From Olleya aquimaris (GTDB lineage Bacteria > Bacteroidota > Bacteroidia > Flavobacteriales > Flavobacteriaceae): DNA of 64,000 nucleotides. The stretch spans positions 310,001-374,000 of the forward strand of contig NZ_QLLO01000001.1 of assembly GCF_003259525.1 (NCBI RefSeq), in the 5' to 3' direction. Under the pieces are notes generated by a model. It had not been told where the DNA came from. It saw only the letters and a list, made by a program, of their open reading frames with translations, and searched no databases. Within the stretch, counting starts at the first letter, position 1, and each line of letters opens with the position of its first letter. Below are positions 34,398 through 44,141 of this stretch, one piece after another. A program made the position numbers and the translations under genes.

Positions 34398-35753
34398 TTA
34401 TTTAATTTCTATTAAAAGTAAATCGGTAAACCCTTTATTTTCTATAATGTCCATATCATTACTACTGGATTCTCCTACCGTTATAATGTTTCCATTATCA
34501 AGTTCTGCAATTCCGTAGGCAAAATCTACATTTGTTCCACCTACAGCTTGTTGCCAAATTAGGTTTCCGGAATTATCAATTTTAATTATCCAAGCATCAT
34601 TTTGTCCTTGATTTACGGTTACGTTTCCGGATGCACTTCTAGAGCTTCCGCAAATAACAAAGCCATTATCATTGGTTTTAGCAACAGCACGACCTACGTC
34701 AAAATTTTCGCCTCCATAGGTTTTCTCCCAAAGAAGTTCTCCTGTTGGAGAAATTTTAATAATCCAAACATCTGCTGCTCCAAAATTAGAGCTAACATCT
34801 GTGTCTTCTCCTCTTGTATCACCAATGATTAGATAATTACCATCACCTGAATTTATAACTGCTCTAGCTTCATCAATTTCTGTGCTTCCAAAAGATTTTT
34901 CCCATTGTAAAACTCCTGTGGAAGACACTTTTGTAACCCAAAAATCATACGACCCATTGTTGTTGGAAACATCTGTATCATCACTATCTGAAGATCCAAC
35001 AATTAAATAGCCATTATCCTCTGTTTGTATGGCATCAAAAGCAGTGTCTGTAAATAATCCACCAAGGTATTTGCTCCACTGGATATTTCCAGACTGATCT
35101 AGCTTTAGTGTCCAATAATCACCACCTGCATGTTGTGTTTGCGAGTTTCTTGTATTTCCTGCACCACCAGAAGCGGTTACATCTAAAACACCAGTAATAA
35201 AATAGCCGCCATCGTTGGTTTGTAGTATGGAATATCCAGTATCTATTCCTGAATAACCATAGGTTTTTTGCCACACAAGATTACCTTGCGCATCTGTTTT
35301 TATAACCCAAAAATCTTCCTGACCGTTATTGTTAGTTACATCTCCATCGTTACTGTATGTATGACCAATAATAGCAAAACCACCATCTTGAGTTTGGATG
35401 ACCTGATTGCCTCTTTCGTCACTTGTTCCTCCGTAAGTTTTTGACCATTCTAGTTGACTATCTTCATTATATTTTAATAACCACACATCATAACTTTCGT
35501 TATCTTTTGTCGTTACGTCACCATCCATAGATTGTGTAAAACCTAAAACGATATAACCACCATCTGTTGTGTTTTTAACAGATTGTCCGCTTTCGTTTTT
35601 AGAGCCTCCTAAAGTGGTTACTTGTTCAATAATACCTTGTGCTGAATCTGGATTGTTATTAGGTAAAACATTATCATCATCTTTACAAGACGAGATTAAA
35701 AACAACATAATAATTATGGATGAAAAAGAGAGATATGACGATTTAAACCGCAT
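34398..35753 (-). CDS. Repeat-rich beta-propeller lipoprotein
   Basis: A 451-aa lipoprotein (lipobox ISSC followed by KDDD) containing about seven copies of a roughly 55-residue unit of the kind WVIKTDAQGNLVWQKTYG then GGYFITG, as in beta-propeller proteins annotated as delta-60 or quinoprotein-like. It ends without a T9SS tail. Third gene of the five-gene secreted-protein operon, 2 nt from each neighbour reading frame. Function unknown; ligand or polymer binding at the surface is a guess. Confidence 0.8.
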   Translation of the reverse strand: MRFKSSYLSFSSIIIMLFLISSCKDDDNVLPNNNPDSAQGIIEQVTTLGGSKNESGQSVKNTTDGGYIVLGFTQSMDGDVTTKDNESYDVWLLKYNEDSQLEWSKTYGGTSDERGNQVIQTQDGGFAIIGHTYSNDGDVTNNNGQEDFWVIKTDAQGNLVWQKTYGYSGIDTGYSILQTNDGGYFITGVLDVTASGGAGNTRNSQTQHAGGDYWTLKLDQSGNIQWSKYLGGLFTDTAFDAIQTEDNGYLIVGSSDSDDTDVSNNNGSYDFWVTKVSSTGVLQWEKSFGSTEIDEARAVINSGDGNYLIIGDTRGEDTDVSSNFGAADVWIIKISPTGELLWEKTYGGENFDVGRAVAKTNDNGFVICGSSRSASGNVTVNQGQNDAWIIKIDNSGNLIWQQAVGGTNVDFAYGIAELDNGNIITVGESSSNDMDIIENKGFTDLLLIEIK

Positions 35754-35755
35754 AA

Positions 35756-37132
35756 TTAATTACTTTTTCTAACAATTATTAGTCCACTATCTATATCTCC
35801 AATAATAATATTGTTGCTAGCAAAATAAGGATAAACACTCCATGCACCATTGTAATTTGCACTGTCGCTAGATGGATAAGTGTCAAAAAAACCTGTTTCT
35901 GTAATTGGGTTAGTGGAAGAATTAATATTTGAAATATCCAAAACTCGTAATCCAGCTCTATAATTAGCTAAATAATATTCATCCCCTTTAACATAGCCAT
36001 TATGGTCTATAGCAGGTGTTGGTCCAAAATAATCTGCATGTAAAACAGGATTGTCTAAGTCTGTAAAATCAAAAATAATGGTCTTACTATTAAACCCAAA
36101 TGACGTTTCGTCTGTCTCGTCACCAAGGATAAAGTATTTTTGATCGTCTGTAAACCAACCTTGATGTGCATAAGAGGTTTGCGGATAAGTAAAACTGCTA
36201 ATTTGTGTAATATTCGATTTATCTGTAACATCTAAAATCACAACTTGATCGGTGTTACCATTACTACCAACAAAAATTTCACGCCCAGAATAATCTGAAT
36301 CTGGTCCATTATAAGTGACTACCTGTGCATCATGGGTGTAACCCATAGCAGTATAATCTCCTAAGTATGTCGGGTTAGTCGGGTCAGAGATATCCACAAA
36401 AATAGGACCTCCACCATTAGTGCTAATACATCCTACTAAATAGGCGATACCTTCAGATTCATTTATTACAATATTGTGACAGCTATCAACACCATTAAAG
36501 ATAGCATCTGCAGTAAACGTTTCTGGTGCATTGGTAACATTTCTTAATCGTGTTAAATCAAAAACTTGCATACCATGTTGTCCAACATTATCTGCAACTA
36601 TAAATGCGTGATTATTGTAAGTTTTTACATCTCGCCAAACGTTTGATCCAGCATTTGAATTTAATCGTCCTAAAAAGACAGGATTTACAGGGTCTGTAAT
36701 GTCTACAAAAGCTGTACTGTTTGAAAGAGCTATAATAGCATATTCTTTATTATCTAAAGGATCTGTCCAGCCCCAAATATCACTCCCATCTGCATTAGAA
36801 ATACCACTTAATGTAGCAAGATCTATTTCGGCCATCAAGTCATAGCCACTACAAGGGTATTGGCCAGCCATACCATTTACACAGGGAAATTGTGGTAGAG
36901 ATTGTTGTGTGTCGCAAGCATCACCAATACCATCATTATCAGAGTCTTCTTGATTGGGATTTGCAATATCGGGACAATTATCGATAGCATTAGCTATACC
37001 ATCTTGATCAGTATCAGGAGCGTTAGTTCCTGAATTGTCATCACCGTTAGAACAACTTTGATGGATTAATACCAAGCAACAAACGGTTAATATAATTGCT
37101 GAAGATTTTATTAACTTTTTAAATAGTTTCAT
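35756..37132 (-). CDS. Choice-of-anchor B lipoprotein with thrombospondin type 3 repeats
   Basis: Lipoprotein (lipobox IHQSC) with a calcium-binding thrombospondin type 3 segment just after the anchor ([16 protein letters not shown] and [12 protein letters not shown]) and a beta-propeller of LVIVD-type repeats ([68 protein letters not shown]). I use the ATG at 37132; the longer frame starts at a TTG at 37150 and overlaps the upstream gene. Paralogue of the next gene upstream. Confidence 0.88.
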   Translation of the reverse strand: MKLFKKLIKSSAIILTVCCLVLIHQSCSNGDDNSGTNAPDTDQDGIANAIDNCPDIANPNQEDSDNDGIGDACDTQQSLPQFPCVNGMAGQYPCSGYDLMAEIDLATLSGISNADGSDIWGWTDPLDNKEYAIIALSNSTAFVDITDPVNPVFLGRLNSNAGSNVWRDVKTYNNHAFIVADNVGQHGMQVFDLTRLRNVTNAPETFTADAIFNGVDSCHNIVINESEGIAYLVGCISTNGGGPIFVDISDPTNPTYLGDYTAMGYTHDAQVVTYNGPDSDYSGREIFVGSNGNTDQVVILDVTDKSNITQISSFTYPQTSYAHQGWFTDDQKYFILGDETDETSFGFNSKTIIFDFTDLDNPVLHADYFGPTPAIDHNGYVKGDEYYLANYRAGLRVLDISNINSSTNPITETGFFDTYPSSDSANYNGAWSVYPYFASNNIIIGDIDSGLIIVRKSN

Positions 37133-37136
37133 AGTG

Positions 37137-38687
37137 TTATTTATTGACAACTAATTTTTTGGAAATAGAATTATTTATCTTAATAAGATACATTCCATTG
37201 CTAAATTGTTGTATTGGTAAAACGAAGGTGTCTACATTTATATTGCTTTTAGAAAACAGCTTTTTACCTAACACATTATAAATAGAAACAGATGTTATAG
37301 TCTGTCCTTCTGAAGCTTTTATTGTTGAGGTTAATTTAGTAGGATTTGGAGAAATTGTAAACGCTGTTTCTAATTTAAATTCTTCTGTCGATAAAGGATT
37401 ATTACTTGCTCTAACCACAAACAAACCACGCTCTATATCGCTAATAACGATGTTTCCACTATTAAAGTAAGGGTAGATGCTCCAAGCTCCATTAAAAGCG
37501 GTTCCATTATTATTTGGATAAGTGTCAAAATAATTAATTTCTGTCAAGGCGTTTAAAGGTGCTCCAATGTTAGAAATATCTAAAACACGCATTCCAGCTC
37601 TATAATTTGCCAAATAAAAAGTGTTTCCTTTTACATAACCATTATGATCTATAGCAGCAGAGGGACCAAAATATATAGATGACAAAACAGGGTTGTCCAA
37701 ATCCAACATATCAAAAACAAAAGTTCTGGTATTATTTCCAAAGGATTGCTCGTCTGTTTCGTCACCAAAAATAAAATAACGATGATCTTCTGTAAACCAA
37801 CCTTGGTGTGCATAACCTGGAGTAGGATATGTAATTTCTGAAATAAACTGCGGATTACTTTTATCTGTTACATCTAACACAACAACTCTGTCATTAGAAC
37901 CTCCATTACTTGCTAATAAAATTTCTCTTCCTACATAACTTGATACACCACTGATATCTGCATTAGTATCGGTTCCGTTATAAGTAATAACCTGAGCATC
38001 ATGAGTATACCCTGCAGCAGAGTAACTGCCAACTATAGTTGGATTTAAAGGCGATGAAATATCTACAAAAACAGGTCCGCCATTTGCTGCACCACCACAA
38101 CCAACTAAATAGGCAATTCCTTCGGACTCATTTATAACAATATTATGGCAACTTCCAATAGAAATTCCATTGTCGCCATTAAAGACTTGTACATTTCCAT
38201 CAGCTGGGTCACTTGTGTAAGTTAAATCTGCATTGACACCCAAACGTAGGTTGGTTAGATCAAAGATTTGCATACCATGACTTCCAACTCCATCTGCAAC
38301 TATATATGCATGATTGTTGTATACTTTTACATCTCTCCAAAATGAGGTGTTACCATTAGCGGTTTCAATTCTTCCTAGAAAAACTGGATTAATTGGGTCT
38401 GTAATATTAACAAAAGCTGTACTGTTTGTAGTAGCTATAATTGCATATTCGTCACCATTTAAAGGGTCTGTCCAACCCCAAATATCGCTACCTTCTTCGG
38501 TACCCAAAGTTGTTGCTAAAGTTGAAATGGGCACACGTGATATCAAATCATAGCCATCACAAGGGTAGCTAGTGGTTACTCCATCTATAGTTTGGGTTGC
38601 AAAACCATTTATGCACGGATTTTGTGCCACAATATTTGGGCTAATAAGTAGTATGATTAGCGCTATAAGTATTCTTGAAACAGTCAT
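37137..38687 (-). CDS. Choice-of-anchor B protein with T9SS sorting domain
   Basis: A 516-aa secreted protein: signal peptide ending NIVAQ, the same LVIVD-type propeller as its downstream paralogue ([53 protein letters not shown]), then a type A T9SS C-terminal domain of about 75 residues ([37 protein letters not shown]). It is therefore exported through the type IX system. First gene of the operon, with a promoter box at 38718-38725. Confidence 0.92.
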   Translation of the reverse strand: MTVSRILIALIILLISPNIVAQNPCINGFATQTIDGVTTSYPCDGYDLISRVPISTLATTLGTEEGSDIWGWTDPLNGDEYAIIATTNSTAFVNITDPINPVFLGRIETANGNTSFWRDVKVYNNHAYIVADGVGSHGMQIFDLTNLRLGVNADLTYTSDPADGNVQVFNGDNGISIGSCHNIVINESEGIAYLVGCGGAANGGPVFVDISSPLNPTIVGSYSAAGYTHDAQVITYNGTDTNADISGVSSYVGREILLASNGGSNDRVVVLDVTDKSNPQFISEITYPTPGYAHQGWFTEDHRYFIFGDETDEQSFGNNTRTFVFDMLDLDNPVLSSIYFGPSAAIDHNGYVKGNTFYLANYRAGMRVLDISNIGAPLNALTEINYFDTYPNNNGTAFNGAWSIYPYFNSGNIVISDIERGLFVVRASNNPLSTEEFKLETAFTISPNPTKLTSTIKASEGQTITSVSIYNVLGKKLFSKSNINVDTFVLPIQQFSNGMYLIKINNSISKKLVVNK

Positions 38688-38717
38688 TAGGTTAAGTTGT
38701 TCTAAATTTTAGTCTTA

Positions 38718-38725
38718 CAAATTTA
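38718..38725 (-). promoter_or_regulatory. -7 box of the secreted-protein operon
   Basis: Minus strand TAAATTTG, a perfect TAnnTTTG, about 30 nt before the first ATG. Confidence 0.5.
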
Positions 38726-38851
38726 ACAGAATTACCGACAAATTGCTTACAATACGTGTTAAATTGCTTGTTACCTGCTGGTTTAATGATTCAATTTTAA
38801 AAGGTCTAAACAATTTCATCTCTTTTTTATCTTCAATTAAGTTATGGTTAC

Positions 38852-38859
38852 TATTTTTG
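38852..38859 (+). promoter_or_regulatory. -7 box of thiL promoter
   Basis: TATTTTTG, a perfect TAnnTTTG, only 4 nt before the thiL ATG, so transcription probably starts at or next to the start codon. Confidence 0.5.
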
Positions 38860-38863
38860 CAGT

Positions 38864-39913
38864 ATGATAGAAGATAAAAATCAACAACGTACAGAATTAA
38901 GTCAACTAGGTGAGTTTGGATTAATAGACCACTTGTCTAAAAACTTTGAGGTTAAGCAACAATCTACCATTAAAACCATCGGAGATGATGCTGCAGTTTT
39001 AGAATTTAAAGATAAAAGAGTAGTTGTAACCACAGATTTTTTAGTAGAAGGCGTTCACTTTGATTTAAGTTATATGCCACTAAAACACTTGGGTTATAAA
39101 GCTGTAATTGTTAATTTATCAGATGTGTATGCAATGAATGCAGAAGCCACACAAGTTACAGTTTCTATAGCTGTGTCTAATCGTTTTCCTTTAGAAGCAA
39201 TTGAAGAGTTATATGCAGGAATTCAAACTGCTTGTAAATTATACAATGTAGATTTAGTTGGTGGTGATACAACGTCATCTACATCTGGATTAATTATTTC
39301 TGTAACTGCTATTGGACAGGTAGATAAAGACAAAGAAGTGTATCGTAGTGGAGCAAAACCTAACGATTTATTAGTAGTTTCTGGAGATATTGGAGGTGCT
39401 TATCTTGGGTTGCAAGTTTTAGAACGCGAAAAAGAAGTATTTAAAGTAAATCCAAACAATCAACCCGATTTAGAGGCGTATACTTATATAATAGAACGTC
39501 AATTAAAACCTGAAGCTAGAAAAGATGTTATTAAATTACTACAAGATTTAGACGTTAAACCTACATCTATGATAGATATAAGTGATGGGTTATCTTCAGA
39601 GATTTTACATTTATGTAAGCATAGCAAAGTAGGTTGTGATTTATATGAAAACAAATTACCCCTAGACCCTCAAGTAATTTCTACTTGTGAAGAGTTTAAT
39701 TTGGACAGTACTACAATTGCGTTAAATGGAGGTGAAGATTATGAATTGCTAATGACCGTTTCGCAAGAAGATTTTCCAAAAATAAAAGCTAATCCTAATT
39801 TGACGGTTATTGGTTACATTACTGAAGAAAATGCAGGTGCACACCTAGTGACTAGAGCAGATCAAAAAATAAAATTAACAGCTCAAGGTTGGAATAGTTT
39901 TGATAAAGATTAA
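38864..39913 (+). CDS. thiL: Thiamine-monophosphate kinase
   Basis: A 349-aa ThiL, which makes thiamine diphosphate from thiamine monophosphate and ATP. Conserved: LGEFGLIDHL, IGDDAAVL (about 39-46), TTDFLVEGVHFDL, GYKAVIVNLSDVYAMNA, VDLVGGDTTSS, MIDISDGLSSEILHLC and NGGEDYELL. Full length. Its stop codon overlaps the stop of the convergent downstream gene (TTAA at 39910-39913). Confidence 0.96.
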   Translation: MIEDKNQQRTELSQLGEFGLIDHLSKNFEVKQQSTIKTIGDDAAVLEFKDKRVVVTTDFLVEGVHFDLSYMPLKHLGYKAVIVNLSDVYAMNAEATQVTVSIAVSNRFPLEAIEELYAGIQTACKLYNVDLVGGDTTSSTSGLIISVTAIGQVDKDKEVYRSGAKPNDLLVVSGDIGGAYLGLQVLEREKEVFKVNPNNQPDLEAYTYIIERQLKPEARKDVIKLLQDLDVKPTSMIDISDGLSSEILHLCKHSKVGCDLYENKLPLDPQVISTCEEFNLDSTTIALNGGEDYELLMTVSQEDFPKIKANPNLTVIGYITEENAGAHLVTRADQKIKLTAQGWNSFDKD

Positions 39914-40188
39914 GAAGTCATTTTTAAATTAGAAAAAGCTTCTTTGTTTTTAGCAAATCGTTTCATTTTGTTTTTATGAATACGTTCTAAAACCGCATTG
40001 ATTTCTTTAAACTTATCAGTTAATTCTGTTAAATACCCATTGCCATTTGTTGTCATTTGCTTTTTGCAATTGCAGCAATTATATTCTTTAACATGATAAG
40101 TCACTTTTTTGCTAACTTGAAAGTTATGTCCAAAAATTGAACAATATAAACTTCCTTTGTGTTTATTAGTAGTTTCAACTTTTTTCAT
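39910..40188 (-). CDS. Small zinc-binding-like hypothetical protein
   Basis: A 92-aa soluble basic protein with a probable zinc site: LYCSIFGHNF, then EYNCCNCKKQM. The C-terminal helix is strongly charged (LERIHKNKMKRFAKNK). I place the start at the ATG at 40188; the longer frame begins at a TTG. I know this pattern from uncharacterised flavobacterial proteins but no function. No terminator separates it from thiL. Confidence 0.7.
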   Translation of the reverse strand: MKKVETTNKHKGSLYCSIFGHNFQVSKKVTYHVKEYNCCNCKKQMTTNGNGYLTELTDKFKEINAVLERIHKNKMKRFAKNKEAFSNLKMTS

Positions 40189-40292
40189 AAGTAGGTTTTT
40201 TTGCAAGAATTTACATATTAAACTAGTAATCCGATAATTAGCGACGTTCTAATATATAAATAATAACACATAACCTCGACAAAAAGTTTCAT

Positions 40293-41066
40293 TTATTCGA
40301 TGAAATACCCAATTGCTTGTAAGAATTCTTCTTTATTTTCTATATGAGACATGTGTCCCTCGCTAAATACCTGATAATCAATTACATGCTTTTTTGAAAA
40401 CTCAATGGTACTTTCAACGTCTATAACAGTGTCTTTTTTACCAATTATTATAAGTTTTTTAAAGGTTGCGTTTGCAAAAAATTTAGAATTATCCTCACGT
40501 AACTTCATGCCTTCTTGAGCAGCCATATAACCTTGTAGCGAAGTTTTAAGTGCAATTTGTAAGGCAGCATCAAAAGCTTCTTGATGTTTTACTTTACTTT
40601 CTGCGCTAAATAAATTAGCAAAACTCATACGTACCATATTATTAAAATTGGTTTGTATCATTTGGTTAGCGCGAGTTCTTAATTGCTTTTTTTCGTCATC
40701 ATCAGCACTGTAGGTTGAGTTTAATAAACATAACCCTTTAATATTATGGGTATTTTGTTTTGCAAAAGCCAAAGCGACATAACCACCCATAGAATGACCA
40801 ATAAACGTATATTTTCTGAGTTTTAAATGCTTTAAAACGGTGTGTACAGCATCTGCCATATCTTCCATGGTATGGACGTAGCCTATCGATTCGGATTTTC
40901 CATGACCTAGTAAATCAATACATATTACTTTGTTTTTTGAGGACAGAAGTGGTACTAAGTCCTGCCACATGGTACTATCTTCTAAAAAACCATGAAGCAA
41001 AACAACTGCAGGTCCTTTTCCAGAAACCGAATACCAAACGGAAGCATTTTTGTGTGTTATTGTCAT
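40293..41066 (-). CDS. Alpha/beta hydrolase
   Basis: A 257-aa alpha/beta-hydrolase: oxyanion motif VLLHGFLEDSTMW, nucleophile Ser in FIGHSMGGYVAL, acid Asp in IIGKKDTVIDV and catalytic His in SEGHMSHIENKEEF. Cytoplasmic (no signal). Resembles esterases and MenH/BioH-type enzymes; substrate not determinable. Divergent from the serine hydrolase gene. Confidence 0.92.
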   Translation of the reverse strand: MTITHKNASVWYSVSGKGPAVVLLHGFLEDSTMWQDLVPLLSSKNKVICIDLLGHGKSESIGYVHTMEDMADAVHTVLKHLKLRKYTFIGHSMGGYVALAFAKQNTHNIKGLCLLNSTYSADDDEKKQLRTRANQMIQTNFNNMVRMSFANLFSAESKVKHQEAFDAALQIALKTSLQGYMAAQEGMKLREDNSKFFANATFKKLIIIGKKDTVIDVESTIEFSKKHVIDYQVFSEGHMSHIENKEEFLQAIGYFIE

Positions 41067-41071
41067 AATAA

Positions 41072-41079
41072 CAAAGATA
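41072..41079 (-). promoter_or_regulatory. -7 box for the alpha/beta hydrolase gene
   Basis: Minus strand TATCTTTG, a perfect TAnnTTTG, ending about 5 nt before the ATG; a near-leaderless transcript is likely. Confidence 0.5.
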
Positions 41080-41125
41080 GTATTTGTTGTGTTTTTGCTT
41101 CCGTTTTACAAGGAAGTATTTTTAC

Positions 41126-41133
41126 TATATTTG
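41126..41133 (+). promoter_or_regulatory. -7 box for the serine hydrolase gene
   Basis: TATATTTG, a perfect TAnnTTTG, 29 nt before the chosen ATG. It supports that start rather than the longer upstream frame. Confidence 0.5.
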
Positions 41134-41162
41134 ATCACTTTCAATTAAATAAATTTGTTGTT

Positions 41163-42713
41163 ATGAAGCTTAAAAAAGTACTGTTCTTATTTCTTTTAAT
41201 CTGTCCATATTTTATTGCAGCACAAATAGAAGAAGCACAGCTGGATCAACTCATTCAAAAAACTCTAAAAACATTTGAAGTTCCAGGGATTTCTGTTGGA
41301 ATTATAAAAGATGGAGAAGTGGTGTATGCTAAGGGTCATGGTGTGCGTGCCTTATCTAATAAAAAGGATATGAACAAAAACACCTTAGTTGGTGTCGCAT
41401 CCAACAGTAAAGGCTTTACTTGTTTTGCATTGGCCATGTTGGTAGATCAAGGCAAGCTTAATTGGGATGATAAAGTCACACAACATATTCCAGAATTTAG
41501 ATTACAAGACCCATGGGTTACAGCACATTTTACAGTTAGAGATTTAGTCACTCACAGAAGTGGATTAGGGTTGGGCTCTGGCGATTTAATGTTTTTTCCA
41601 GAAAATGGTCATTTTAAGGTAGAAGATATTATAAAAAATGTAAAATATTTAGAACCTCAATCTTCTTTTAGAAGCACTTTTGAATACAATAATAACATGT
41701 TTATTATAGCAGGCGAAGTATTAAAACGTGTTAGCGGATTGTCATGGGAGGATTTTATTGAAACTAAAATCATGAAGCCTGTAGGAATGACAAGTAGTAA
41801 AGCCTCATACAATCGTGTGACGGACAAATCAAATATCATTGAAGCACATACGTTGGCAGATGGGAAGTTGGAGCAAATTCCGCATGATTGGAGTGATACT
41901 GCAAATGCAGCTGGAGGAATTGTTAGTAATGTAGAAGACATGCTAACTTGGGCACAATTTTTAATGAATGATGCAGTGACCAAAAATGGCGAACGCCTAT
42001 TATCTGAAGAACAGTTTCACGAGCTTTGGCAACTTCAAACCCCTTTAAAAGTTAGAAAAAATGATAGCTATAATTCTAATTTTAAAGGTTACGGATTAGG
42101 TTGGTTTGTAACAGATGTTAAAGGTGGATACAAGCAAGTGTACCACACTGGTGGATTGTTAGGTACGGTTACACAATTTACTATGATTCCAGATTTAGAT
42201 TTAGCAATAGTCGTGTTAACTAATCAAATGAATGGCTCTGCGTTTAACACTATTACTAACACCATTAAAGATAGTTATTTGGGTTACGACAATAGAAATT
42301 GGTTAGAGCGTTTAGGAAAAAGCAATACCAACTGGTTAAAGTATAACGATAGCATAAAAGCAAGCGTGTATGCACAAGTGTCTAAAATGAAAAACAGCCC
42401 AATACTTCCTAAATCTTCAGCAATTACTGGGACTTATACAGATGATTGGTTTGGAAATGTAATTATATCTGAAAGTAATAATGACTTAACTATTACTTGT
42501 GAAAACTCTAAAACTTTAACAGGCCAATTGTTGCCATACAACGCAACAACATACGTTGCAAAATGGAATAACAGAAGCTATGATGCAGATGTCTTTGTGC
42601 AATTTTCTTTTAATGAAAAAGGCGAGGCGGTTAGTGCAACCATGAGCTATATTGCTCCAATTACAGATTTTAGCTTCGATTTTCAGAATTTAGAACTTGA
42701 AAAAACCAATTAA
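41163..42713 (+). CDS. Serine hydrolase, class C beta-lactamase-like
   Basis: Exported serine hydrolase with a signal peptide (MKLKKVLFLFLLI, ending AAQ). The penicillin-binding fold shows SNSK (nucleophile Ser and Lys), the Tyr-Asn pair in FEYNNNMF, and HTGGLLG; a second domain of about 110 residues follows (DUF3471-like, SAITGTYTDDWFGNV). Likely a peptidase or esterase rather than a resistance enzyme. The frame is open further upstream to 40992, but signal peptide and promoter support the ATG at 41163. Confidence 0.9.
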   Translation: MKLKKVLFLFLLICPYFIAAQIEEAQLDQLIQKTLKTFEVPGISVGIIKDGEVVYAKGHGVRALSNKKDMNKNTLVGVASNSKGFTCFALAMLVDQGKLNWDDKVTQHIPEFRLQDPWVTAHFTVRDLVTHRSGLGLGSGDLMFFPENGHFKVEDIIKNVKYLEPQSSFRSTFEYNNNMFIIAGEVLKRVSGLSWEDFIETKIMKPVGMTSSKASYNRVTDKSNIIEAHTLADGKLEQIPHDWSDTANAAGGIVSNVEDMLTWAQFLMNDAVTKNGERLLSEEQFHELWQLQTPLKVRKNDSYNSNFKGYGLGWFVTDVKGGYKQVYHTGGLLGTVTQFTMIPDLDLAIVVLTNQMNGSAFNTITNTIKDSYLGYDNRNWLERLGKSNTNWLKYNDSIKASVYAQVSKMKNSPILPKSSAITGTYTDDWFGNVIISESNNDLTITCENSKTLTGQLLPYNATTYVAKWNNRSYDADVFVQFSFNEKGEAVSATMSYIAPITDFSFDFQNLELEKTN

Positions 42714-42714
42714 T

Positions 42715-44010
42715 TTGAAAGCTAAAAAAGACCTTTTTATTACCAGTTTTGCCTTATTCTCTCTGTTTTTTGGAGCAGGAAACTTACTGCTTCCACCACT
42801 TTTAGGTTATAAAGCTGGAGACGATTGGTTTTGGGTTACTCTTGGATTTATTATTACTGCAGTTGCAATTCCAATAATTGGGATTTATGCACATGCCAAA
42901 TTGCAAGGCACACTATACGATTTTGGTAAAAAAGTCTCTCCTGTTTTTAGTTTAATCTATTGCGTACTTATTTATGTAATTGCTGTTGCAATACCATCAC
43001 CACGTACTGCAGCTGCAACGCATGAAATTGCCATACAACCAAATTTTGGGACGTCACCATTATTAACTAGTAGCATTTACTTTATTTTGGTATTGGTTTT
43101 TGCTTTAAATCGCTCTAAACTATTAAGTCTTATTGGTAAATATTTGACACCTTTTATTGTCATTATGTTGCTTATGGTAATTGGTATTGGGTTGTTTTCT
43201 GCTCAAATGATAACTAATACACCACAATTTGAAGCACCTATTACTAGCGGAATTTTAGAAGGGTATCAAACCTTTGATGCTATTGGAGCAGTAGTGGTTG
43301 GAGCTGTTATAATTATTTCTATCAATTTAAAATCCAACGCTTCATTTGAAGTCAAAAAAGACTTGATTAAAAAGTCAGGACTTATTGCTGGTTTTGGGTT
43401 GTTTGTTATTTACGCAGGATTAATTTCGGTTGGAGCCTTTTATGGATCAGAAATTAACCTAAATCAAGAGTTAAGTAGTGATATGCAACGTGCTAATTTA
43501 CTAACTGGAATAAGCACTAAAGCTTTGGGGACTTTTGGTAATACCGTATTAAGTGTATTAATTTCTTTGGCATGCTTTACCACAGCAGTTGGAATAGTTA
43601 CTGGAACAGCAGATTATTTTAAAGGTTTAATTAAAAATTCCCAGTTAGTTTATATAGTAACAGCTGTTGTAGCTTGTGTATTTGGTGTTGTTGTTGGACA
43701 ATTAGATTTTAACTCTATTATTGTTATAGCCTTGCCTGTATTGTTACTTATCTATCCAATAACTATAGTCCTTATTTTATTAAACGCAATACCTGATACT
43801 TACGCTTCAAGTCTAGTCTTTAAAGTGGTTGTGCTATTAACTTTTGTATTTAGTGTTCCAGATGTTATTGGGTTTTTAAGTCCTTCTGAAACCTTAGGAA
43901 AACTAATTAGTTACATCCCATTTGCAAAAGATAGTTTAGGTTGGGTGCTACCTGCTTTTACTGGATTTATGTTAACAAATATATTGCAACAAAGAAAAAA
44001 GATGAATTAA
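42715..44010 (+). CDS. brnQ: Branched-chain amino acid transporter, LIVCS family
   Basis: About 430 aa with roughly twelve membrane helices, LIVCS/BrnQ family: FALFSLFFGAGNLLLPPLLG at the N-terminus, AIPSPRTAAATHEIA, NRSKLLSLIGKYLTPFIV, and the long C-terminal helices. Imports Leu/Ile/Val with Na+ or H+. There is no ATG near the start; I choose the TTG at 42715, just past the stop of the upstream gene. A second TTG at 42697 would overlap that gene by 17 nt. Confidence 0.9.
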   Translation: MKAKKDLFITSFALFSLFFGAGNLLLPPLLGYKAGDDWFWVTLGFIITAVAIPIIGIYAHAKLQGTLYDFGKKVSPVFSLIYCVLIYVIAVAIPSPRTAAATHEIAIQPNFGTSPLLTSSIYFILVLVFALNRSKLLSLIGKYLTPFIVIMLLMVIGIGLFSAQMITNTPQFEAPITSGILEGYQTFDAIGAVVVGAVIIISINLKSNASFEVKKDLIKKSGLIAGFGLFVIYAGLISVGAFYGSEINLNQELSSDMQRANLLTGISTKALGTFGNTVLSVLISLACFTTAVGIVTGTADYFKGLIKNSQLVYIVTAVVACVFGVVVGQLDFNSIIVIALPVLLLIYPITIVLILLNAIPDTYASSLVFKVVVLLTFVFSVPDVIGFLSPSETLGKLISYIPFAKDSLGWVLPAFTGFMLTNILQQRKKMN

Positions 44011-44141
44011 CTAATTATTCTAGATTAGTTTGTAATTTCTAGACTTAAATATTTAGGTTTTTTTTAACTTATTTACAATCAGCTAGACTTGACAATATTG
44101 TAAAAAATAACTATTTTTAATGCGAATTTAAAAATATGGTC

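Noticed and set aside
40992-41162. N-terminal extension of the serine hydrolase
   Set aside because: The extension overlaps the divergent hydrolase gene and its promoter, while MKLKKVLFLF at 41163 is a normal signal peptide with a promoter box before it.
41657-41983. Antisense frame of 108 codons inside the serine hydrolase gene
   Set aside because: No promoter or family match; the sense strand encodes a full beta-lactamase-like protein.
44026-44100. Possible terminator after brnQ (TCTAGA-type words)
   Set aside because: The TCTAGATTAG and TTTCTAGACTT words do not give a stable stem followed by T-run.
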